51,460 nt of DNA from Jiangella anatolica (lineage in GTDB: Bacteria > Actinomycetota > Actinomycetes > Jiangellales > Jiangellaceae), in NCBI RefSeq assembly GCF_003236295.1, contig NZ_POTW01000044.1:1-51460 (forward strand), in the 5' to 3' direction. Below, one piece after another: positions 42,736 to 49,246 of the stretch (position 1 is the first letter of the stretch; every line of letters starts with the position of its first letter). A model generated the notes under the pieces. That model was not told the DNA's origin. It saw only the letters and a program-made list of their open reading frames with translations, and ran no database searches. The position numbers were made by a program, and so were the translations under genes.

Positions 42736-45495
42736 TCACCCCAGCCCGTCGTCGTCGGTTCCGGCGACGACGATGCCGGTCAGCTCGGTGCGCGAGCGGA
42801 TGCCGAGCTTGCGGAAGATCCGGCCCAGGTGCGCCTCGACGGTGCGGACGGACACGAACAGCTCGGCGGCGATCTCGCGGTTGCGCCGTCCGCTGGCGAC
42901 CAGCGTCGCGATCCGCTGCTCGGCGTCGGTGAGGTCGGCCAGCCGGGTCGTCGGCGGGACCGGCCCGCCGGCCGCGCCGAGCTCCTGCCCGGCCCGTCCG
43001 GCCAGTGCGATCGCACCGCTCTCCTGCGCCAGCACGACGGTGCGCTGCAGCCAGGATCGCGCCTCGGTGCGGCGCCCGAGGCGACGCAGCCGCTCGCCGA
43101 AGCAGAGCAGCGTGCGGGCCTGCTCGACCGGCGACACCGTGTCCGGCGCCGTCTCGACCGCCTCGCCGAACAGCGTCAGCGCCTCCTCGCCCTCGCTGAC
43201 CAGCGCCCGGCAGCGGGCGACCGTGTGCCGCGCCCACGCCGTCGGGACCCGGTCCGCCCGCAGCTCGAACTCGGCCAGCGCGGCCCGGGCCCGGCCCAGC
43301 TCGCCGCTGCGCACACAGGCCTCGATGTAGTCCGGCTCGACGGCGAGGATGGACGGGTCGGCGTGCTCCAGCGCGTACCGGCGGGCGTGGTCGAGCACCG
43401 ACATCGCCTCGTCGAACCGGCCGAGCAGCAGCAGGAACGCGCCGGTCTCGGCCTGCATGACGGCGGTCGCCCAGGAGTCGCCGTGGCGCCGCGACCCCTC
43501 GATCGACTGGCGGCGGCGGTCCCACGCGGCCTCGTCCTCGCCCAGGTAGGCGTTGGCCCGGATCATGTAGGCCGGGACCAGCGCGCGGTGGGCGCTGTCG
43601 GCGTCGACGCGGTCCCAGGCGGCCGCTGCCTCGGCCGCCTCGCGCAGCCGGCCGGCCCGCAGCTCCAGCTGGACCAGACCGGCCAGCGCCGCCCGCAGCA
43701 GCAGCGGCGAGTCGCCGAACTGGCCACTGGTGACGGCGCGCAGCAGCCGCCGCGCCTGTCCGTACCGCTCGGCCCGGACCAGCACGGTCGCGTGCAGCAG
43801 GTTCGTCTCGGCCTCGCCGAACAGGTCCTCGCCGCCGTCGGTGTCGGCCTCGACCAGTTCGACGCCGCGGTCCAGCTCGCCGCTGACCGACGCCAGCAAC
43901 GCGGCCGTGCGGCGATGCGCGGCCCGGGTCGCGGCATCGAAGTCGTCCTCGAACCGCTCGGCCAGCGCCAGGAACCGGGCCGCCTCGGCCTGCTCCATCC
44001 GCCCGGCCAGCCCGTGCGCGGCGGCCAGGTCCAGCGCGGCCGCACGGGTCGGGTCGATCGGCGCGACCTCTTCGACGTGCCGGCTGACCAGGCCGGTCGC
44101 CACCTCGCCGTCGAGCAGGTTGCGGGCGCGCACCTCCAGCAGCGCGAAGTCGGCCCGCTGCTGTGGCGTCGTGTCCAGGCGGAACCGCTCGCGGGCGATG
44201 TGCACGGCCTCGTCCAGCCGCCCGGCGAGAACGGCGAACCGGCCGGCCTGCAACAGCCGCCCGATCCGCTCCCCCGGCTTCGACGTCAGCCGGACCGCCT
44301 CGCGGGCGAACGCCAGCGAGCGCTCCACCTCGCCGCGGACCAACGACTCCGCCGCCACCCGCTCCAGCCGGGTGGCCAGGTCGTCGTCGTGCTCGTGCCG
44401 GGTCTGGGCCAGGTGCCAGAGCTGCCGGCCCGGGTCGGAGTCGGCGTAGGCGGCGGCCAGCGCCTGGTGTGCGGCGTCGCGCTCGGCCATGGTCGCGGCC
44501 TGCCAGATGATCGACCGGACGGCCGGACGCTGCAGGGTGAACGTCCCGTCGGACCGGTTCAGGTGCTCGGCGAACAGCCAGGCGACGTGCGGCGCGTCCG
44601 GCGAGCCGAGCGCGTTCAGCACCGGCGCGAGGCGGTGGTCCTCGCTGCCGGTCGCCACCAGCAGCGCGAAGCGCTGGTCGTCGTCGAGCGAGGCCAGCTC
44701 GGGCAGCTGCAGCGCCTGCAGCACAGGGGAGTGCGGCAGATGCCGGTCCAGCTCGACCTGGCCGAGCAGCTGCACGTCCGGGATCCGGCCGACGACGTCG
44801 AGCAGCGCGCGCGGGTTGCCGCCGACGCGCGTCGCGATGCGGGCCGCGACGCTGTGCAGCGTGTGCGACCCGGCCGCCCGGCGGACCAGCTCGGTCGCGT
44901 CGGTCTGCGGCAGCTCACCCAGCCGGATCACCGGCAGCCCGCGCAGCGGCGGCACCCGGTCGGCGGTGTCGACGACGATCAGGAACACCAGCGGCGACGT
45001 GCCGACGCGGCGGGCGACGAAGCCCATCACCTCCAGCGACTGCGGGTCCAGCCGGTGCGCGTCGTCGATGACGATCACCAGCGGCCGCCGCACCCGGCTG
45101 ACCAGCGGCTGCACCTGGACCGCGATCTCGTACGCCGACGCGGTCTGGTCCAGCTCCGTGGTCAGCTCGTCCACCAGCCGGGCCGCCTGCCGCTGCTGCT
45201 CGGGCTCCAGCGAGCCGACCACGGCCGACAGCACCAGATGCAGTCCCGAGAACGGCCAGCCGCGTTCTGACTCGGCGGCCACCACCGCCGACACCGTCAC
45301 CTCGTCCAGGCCCGTGAGCCGCCCGGCGCGTGCGTCGTCGGACACGGCACGCACCAGCGCGCTCTTGCCGACCCCGTCCGGGCCCTCCACGACGACCGCG
45401 CCCCCCTCGCCGGCCGCCAACCTCAGCAGGACCTCCCGGATCCTGGCCTGTTCACCGTCACGACCGATCAATGGGTCGCGTTCTTCCTTGTCCAC
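42736..45495 (-). CDS. LAL-type ATPase-LuxR regulator
   Basis: 919 residues from a GTG at 45495 with AGGGGA five bases ahead. Walker A is GPDGVGKSA (38-46) and Walker B is LVIVIDDAHRL near 135-145. A long helical repeat region (about 330-830, rich in Ala and Arg, TPR-like) follows, then a LuxR helix-turn-helix at about 850-905 (LTDAEQRIATLVASGRRNREIAAELF). Large ATP-binding LuxR (LAL/MalT-like) proteins activate transcription on binding ligand. It is divergent from another protein of this type. Target genes are unknown. Confidence 0.9.
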   Translation of the reverse strand: MDKEERDPLIGRDGEQARIREVLLRLAAGEGGAVVVEGPDGVGKSALVRAVSDDARAGRLTGLDEVTVSAVVAAESERGWPFSGLHLVLSAVVGSLEPEQQRQAARLVDELTTELDQTASAYEIAVQVQPLVSRVRRPLVIVIDDAHRLDPQSLEVMGFVARRVGTSPLVFLIVVDTADRVPPLRGLPVIRLGELPQTDATELVRRAAGSHTLHSVAARIATRVGGNPRALLDVVGRIPDVQLLGQVELDRHLPHSPVLQALQLPELASLDDDQRFALLVATGSEDHRLAPVLNALGSPDAPHVAWLFAEHLNRSDGTFTLQRPAVRSIIWQAATMAERDAAHQALAAAYADSDPGRQLWHLAQTRHEHDDDLATRLERVAAESLVRGEVERSLAFAREAVRLTSKPGERIGRLLQAGRFAVLAGRLDEAVHIARERFRLDTTPQQRADFALLEVRARNLLDGEVATGLVSRHVEEVAPIDPTRAAALDLAAAHGLAGRMEQAEAARFLALAERFEDDFDAATRAAHRRTAALLASVSGELDRGVELVEADTDGGEDLFGEAETNLLHATVLVRAERYGQARRLLRAVTSGQFGDSPLLLRAALAGLVQLELRAGRLREAAEAAAAWDRVDADSAHRALVPAYMIRANAYLGEDEAAWDRRRQSIEGSRRHGDSWATAVMQAETGAFLLLLGRFDEAMSVLDHARRYALEHADPSILAVEPDYIEACVRSGELGRARAALAEFELRADRVPTAWARHTVARCRALVSEGEEALTLFGEAVETAPDTVSPVEQARTLLCFGERLRRLGRRTEARSWLQRTVVLAQESGAIALAGRAGQELGAAGGPVPPTTRLADLTDAEQRIATLVASGRRNREIAAELFVSVRTVEAHLGRIFRKLGIRSRTELTGIVVAGTDDDGLG

Positions 45496-45647
45496 CCGTT
45501 CCCCTCACCCTGCGATCACCATCGCCGGGCCCCCCATCGCGATCTTCACCACCAGTCTCGCGGTCCGGCACCCTGTCATGACGGCAAAGGCCGACACTGC
45601 TGACGGGCCAGCGGGGGTGGATCATGGGGTGAGGTGAGGGGTGAGTC

Positions 45648-45653
45648 TAGGAT
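45648..45653 (+). promoter_or_regulatory. TAGGAT -10 hexamer ahead of the second LuxR regulator
   Basis: A good TANNNT match 33 bases before the ATG at 45687, in a 191-base divergent gap. No convincing -35 is seen; the region ahead is a run of GGGGTGAG-like direct repeats (about 45628-45645), which may bind an activator. Confidence 0.35.
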
Positions 45654-45686
45654 CGTCCTTGGGCGGGAGGCAGGAGAGACAACAGA

Positions 45687-48197
45687 ATGCAGGGTGCCGA
45701 CGGCGACCGCCGGCGGGCCGGACCGCGGCCCATCCTGTCCCGCCGCCGCCTCTCCGACCCACTGGCCAGGCCTGATGCCGCGCCGATCGTCGTCGTCCAG
45801 GGCCCGCCCGGGCTGGGTAAGTCGCTCTTGCTCGACGACGTCGCCCGCCGGCTCGGTCCCGGCCGGGTGGCCCGGGTCGACCCGGCCGCCGCCGACCTGG
45901 GCGCGATGGTCGAGGAGATCCTGGCGCACGCGGTGGCCGACGACGCCGCCGACCCGCCGGCGATCCTGCTCGACGGCGTCACCGACCCCGACGGCGACGG
46001 CGTGCGCGCCGCGCTGCGAGCCGTGCGCGACCACGACACCCGGCTGCTGCTGAGCACCCGCACCCCGCCGAGCTGGGTGACCGCCGACCGGCTGCTCGAC
46101 GGCTCCATCCACCTCGTCGGCCTGCCCGAGCTGATGTTCGACGCCGCCGAGATCCAGCAGCTGGCCACCCGGTTCCGGGTCGCGCTGGAGCCGGACGACC
46201 GCGCCGACCTGGAGCAGACCACGGACGGCTGGCCGGCGCTGGTGGTTGCGTGGCTGCGGTCCCGGCGGGCCGACGCCACGCTGTCGGAGCGGATGCTGAC
46301 CGACCTCATCGACCGGTTCGTCCGCCTCGAGGTCCTCGGCGACCTGAGCCCGGCCGACCGGGCGCTGCTCACCGACGCGTCCGCCGCGCCCCGGTTCGAC
46401 GCGACCGTGCTGACGCTGCTGCTGGCCGACCAGCTCGGAGTCGCTCCCGACGGCCCGGCCGCGCTGATCGACCGGTGGGCGACGGCCGGCCGGCTCCTGC
46501 CCGCGTCCGACGACGGACACTGGCGGCTGCCGCACCCGGTCCGCCGCAGCCTGCTCGCCCAGCTCGACCTGGAGCGCCCGGGCCGGCGCGCCGAGCTGGT
46601 GACGCGCGCCGTCCGGCTGCTCGTCGCCCGCGGCCGCACCACCGACGCCCTGCCGCTGGTCGTCGACACCGCACTGGACAAGGCGACGGCCGGCAGCGTC
46701 GTCCGGGCCAGCTGGGAGCCGGCGGTCGCCCGCGGCCAGTTCGACGATCTGCTGCCCGCGGTGAACACGCTGCCCGACGACGTCGTCGCCACCGACCCCG
46801 TGCTGTTGCTGTTGACGGCGATCGCCGCGGTCGCGCCGCCGCCGGACCTGGAGACGTTCGCCCGCCGGGTGGCACAGGCCGACCGGCTGGTCGACCAGCA
46901 CCGGCTCAGTGGCACGCTGCTGACCATCCGGTGCTTCCAGATCGTGCTGGCGCGGGCCCGCGGCGACGCCGCCGCCGCCGTCGCCGTCGAACGCAGCGGG
47001 CGGGCGCTGATCGAGGCGGCCACCGACGACGAGCGGCGCGAGCACCTGGACCGCGTCGTCTACTTCGACTGGCAGACCGGCGCGAACCGGCTGGCCACCG
47101 GCGACCTCGACGCCGCCGAGGCCATCCTCGGCCACGCCGCGACCCAGGCCCGGCACCACGGCATCGCCTGGCACGAGGCGAACAGCGAGGCGCTGCGCGC
47201 GTACACGTCGCTGCTGCGTGGCGACCTCACCGGCGCGACCCGGCAGTCGCGGTCGGCGACGGAGCTGGCCCGCCGGCACGGCTGGACGGAGAACCAGTTC
47301 ACCGACCACGTGCACCTCACCCGCGGTGCGCTGGACCTGGAGCACGGGCGCACCACCGGCGTGGCCGAGCGGCTGCACCAGGCGCAGCGCCGCGTCGACC
47401 GCGACGTCGTCCCGCCGGCGGCCCGGCTGGCGCACGCGTGGTCGATGCTCGCGCTGCTGTCCGGCGACCGGACCGCCGCCGGGCACGCCGAGCTGCTCAC
47501 CGGCGACGACTACGCCACCAACCGGCTGCCGCTCAACCGGCTGCTCGCGGCGATCGCCCGCTCGTACGCGCTGCTGGCCCGTGCCGACCCGAAGGCGGCC
47601 GTGCAGGTGCTGGATTCCGCGGTCGCGCCGCCGCGGCACGCCGCGCTGCTGGCGGTGGCGCGGGCCCGGGCACTCCTGGCCGCCGACGACCCGCTGGCGG
47701 CCGGCCGTGAGCTGGCCGCGCTCGGCGACCTGTCCGCCGTCCCGCTCACCGTCCGCGCCGACGTCTACGCCCTGCACGTCGAGTCGGCCCTGCAGCGCGG
47801 CGTCACCGCCGAGGGCGACGTGCACCAGCTGCTCGCTCTCGTCGAGCGCACCGGCGCCCGGCGGCCGTTGCTGCTGCCGCCGGCGCTGCGTTCGGGGCTG
47901 ATCGGCGGAGAGTTGCAGCTGCCGCCGTCGGGGCCGCTGAGCACGCTGGCGGTCGAGCTGGCCGCACTGCACCGCGCGAACACCGCCGGGCCGCCCGCGC
48001 TGTCCGAGCGCGAGACCGAGGTGCTGCTGTCGCTGGACGGTCCGGACACGCTCAGCGAGATCGCCAAGTCGATGTACATCTCGGGCAACACGCTCAAGAC
48101 GACGGCCCGCTCGCTGTACCGCAAGCTCGGCGCGGCCGACCGCTACGAGGCCGTCACGGTGGCGCGGGCGCTGGCGATCCTGCCGTCCGCGCACTGA
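45687..48197 (+). CDS. MalT-like ATPase-LuxR regulator
   Basis: 836 residues. Walker A is GPPGLGKSL (39-47), with the MalT-like stretch RLLLSTRTPPSWV after the sensor strand. A TPR-like helical section fills about 330-740. The C-terminal helix-turn-helix (about 775-830, LSERETEVLLSLDG..SEIAKSMYISGNTLKTTARSLYRKLG) is typical of the LuxR group. The ATG has GGAGAG nine bases upstream. It is transcribed away from the LAL protein at 42736 and shares its control region. Confidence 0.9.
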   Translation: MQGADGDRRRAGPRPILSRRRLSDPLARPDAAPIVVVQGPPGLGKSLLLDDVARRLGPGRVARVDPAAADLGAMVEEILAHAVADDAADPPAILLDGVTDPDGDGVRAALRAVRDHDTRLLLSTRTPPSWVTADRLLDGSIHLVGLPELMFDAAEIQQLATRFRVALEPDDRADLEQTTDGWPALVVAWLRSRRADATLSERMLTDLIDRFVRLEVLGDLSPADRALLTDASAAPRFDATVLTLLLADQLGVAPDGPAALIDRWATAGRLLPASDDGHWRLPHPVRRSLLAQLDLERPGRRAELVTRAVRLLVARGRTTDALPLVVDTALDKATAGSVVRASWEPAVARGQFDDLLPAVNTLPDDVVATDPVLLLLTAIAAVAPPPDLETFARRVAQADRLVDQHRLSGTLLTIRCFQIVLARARGDAAAAVAVERSGRALIEAATDDERREHLDRVVYFDWQTGANRLATGDLDAAEAILGHAATQARHHGIAWHEANSEALRAYTSLLRGDLTGATRQSRSATELARRHGWTENQFTDHVHLTRGALDLEHGRTTGVAERLHQAQRRVDRDVVPPAARLAHAWSMLALLSGDRTAAGHAELLTGDDYATNRLPLNRLLAAIARSYALLARADPKAAVQVLDSAVAPPRHAALLAVARARALLAADDPLAAGRELAALGDLSAVPLTVRADVYALHVESALQRGVTAEGDVHQLLALVERTGARRPLLLPPALRSGLIGGELQLPPSGPLSTLAVELAALHRANTAGPPALSERETEVLLSLDGPDTLSEIAKSMYISGNTLKTTARSLYRKLGAADRYEAVTVARALAILPSAH

Positions 48198-48298
48198 CCC
48201 CTTCATGGCGGTTTCGCCGCATGCTCGTGATTCCCCCTAGCAAGGTATGCGGGGACTGCCGACGCGGCAGGGACCCCGCTGCCACCAGTTTCTTCGTC

Positions 48299-48865
48299 AT
48301 GAGCGATGAGTGGGATCACCAGGAGTTCGCGATCCTGCTGGACCGGGCCCACGACGGCGACGACCACGCCTTCGGTCTCCTCTACGAGCGGACCGCGCCG
48401 ATGGCCCACCGCGCTGCCCAGCACATCGTGCGCGACCGGCACGCGGCGGACGACCTGGTCCAGGAGACGTTCTGCCTGGTCCTGAACGCCGTCCGGGCCG
48501 GCCGCGGGCCGCGCTCGTCGTTCCCCGGCTACGTGCTGTCGACGGTGAAGCGGCTGGCCTACCGCCATTCGAGCGCCCGCGGCCGCGTTGTCGCCATCCA
48601 GGACCCGGCCGCCTGGGACGCCCTGCTCGGCCGTCCGCTCGACGGCTCCGGCGCGGCCGGCGACGCCAGCCGGGTCGCGACCGCCCTGGCCAGCCTGCCG
48701 GCCCGCTGGCGCCACGTCCTCTGGCTGGTCGACGTCGAGCGATACTCCCCGGCGGAGCTCGGCTCCCGGATGTCGATGACGCCGAACGCCGTCTCCAGCC
48801 TGGCCGCCCGCGCCCGCAAGGCGCTGCGCGCCGCCTACCTGGAGTCCACCACCGCCGACGCCTGA
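48299..48865 (+). CDS. ECF RNA polymerase sigma factor
   Basis: 188 residues from the ATG at 48299; no ribosome site is obvious and upstream frame is not sigma-like. Region 2 has FGLLYERTAPMAHRAAQH and DRHAADDLVQETF. Region 4 has LPARWRHVLWLVDVERYSPAELGSRMSMTPNAVSSLAARARKAL in family order. No anti-sigma gene follows; the downstream stretch is the hairpin array. It follows the MalT-like regulator by 101 bases that hold no gene. Confidence 0.88.
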   Translation: MSDEWDHQEFAILLDRAHDGDDHAFGLLYERTAPMAHRAAQHIVRDRHAADDLVQETFCLVLNAVRAGRGPRSSFPGYVLSTVKRLAYRHSSARGRVVAIQDPAAWDALLGRPLDGSGAAGDASRVATALASLPARWRHVLWLVDVERYSPAELGSRMSMTPNAVSSLAARARKALRAAYLESTTADA

Positions 48866-48927
48866 CCCCCTTGGCCGGTCGCCGCGCCGCCGGCGGCGCT
48901 GACACCGCGGAGCCCTGGCCGACGCTT

Positions 48928-48965
48928 CGTCACCTGATCCACTTCGGGAGAACGATCAGGTGACG
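48928..48965. repeat. Array hairpin 1
   Basis: CGTCACCTGATC (48928-48939) pairs perfectly with GATCAGGTGACG (48954-48965) around 14 bases. It starts 63 bases after the sigma factor stop and could end that transcript. Confidence 0.85.
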
Positions 48966-48990
48966 TTCACACCGCCAGCCCGGCCGACTC

Positions 48991-49036
48991 GTCACCTGAT
49001 CGTCTCCAGCATGCGGACGCGAAACGATCAGGTGAC
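48991..49036. repeat. Array hairpin 2
   Basis: GTCACCTGATCGT (48991-49003) pairs perfectly with ACGATCAGGTGAC (49024-49036), 20-base loop. The right arm is followed by CCAACCG as in hairpin 4. Confidence 0.85.
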
Positions 49037-49062
49037 CCAACCGACGCGACGAGGGCCGCCAG

Positions 49063-49090
49063 GTCACCTGATCGTTTGCCCGCAGTGCGC
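49063..49090. repeat. Array single unit 3
   Basis: GTCACCTGATCGTTTGC followed by GCAGTGCGC two bases later; no opposing arm. Nearly the same 28 bases recur at 49179-49206. Confidence 0.8.
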
Positions 49091-49109
49091 GGCCAGTGGC
49101 AGGAGCTAC

Positions 49110-49145
49110 GTCACCTGATCGTCTTCAGGAAAACGATCAGGTGAC
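49110..49145. repeat. Array hairpin 4
   Basis: GTCACCTGATCGT (49110-49122) pairs perfectly with ACGATCAGGTGAC (49133-49145) around only 10 bases, the tightest of the three. CCAACCG follows. Confidence 0.85.
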
Positions 49146-49178
49146 CCAACCGCCACCGCCGTGACGGCGGGGCACCGG

Positions 49179-49206
49179 GTCACCTGGTCGTTTGCGAGCA
49201 GTGCGC
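49179..49206. repeat. Array single unit 5
   Basis: GTCACCTGGTCGTTTGC, one base off the common word, then GCAGTGCGC two bases later. It borders the terminator hairpin of the surface-protein gene. Confidence 0.75.
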
Positions 49207-49239
49207 CGCGGGGCCGGCTAGCTGGCGCCGGCCCCGCGG
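49206..49239 (-). terminator. 13-bp terminator hairpin of the surface protein gene
   Basis: CCGCGGGGCCGGC (49206-49218) pairs exactly with GCCGGCCCCGCGG (49227-49239), loop of 8. It lies eight bases beyond the stop of the minus-strand surface protein gene, with no T-run. Confidence 0.75.
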
Positions 49240-49246
49240 TCGTGCG

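Larger units (their letters stand above)
48928..49206. repeat. Intergenic hairpin array of a 13-bp word (GTCACCTGATCGT)
   Basis: Eight occurrences of GTCACCTGATCGT or its complement, some slightly altered, lie within 280 bases. They form three perfect hairpins and two single units. The second and fourth elements share a 20-base right part (49024-49043 and 49133-49152), and the third and fifth share 26 of 28 bases apart from one further change (49063-49090 and 49179-49206). So a composite module of roughly 116 bases appears duplicated in tandem. No open frame with coding character covers it. It resembles REP/BIME-type elements rather than a CRISPR, because units face each other and spacing is irregular. 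Confidence 0.85.

Noticed and set aside
48221-48298. Upstream extension of the ECF sigma factor to ATG 48221
   Set aside because: The 26 added residues (Cys-rich, no helix pattern) do not look like sigma region 1 or 2; start at 48299 fits family length.
48198-48298. Terminator between the MalT-like gene and the sigma factor
   Set aside because: The ATGGCGG/CGCCGCAT stretch does not pair cleanly beyond four bases.
48928-49206. CRISPR array
   Set aside because: Units are inverted relative to each other, spacing is irregular, loops are short, and no cas gene is present.
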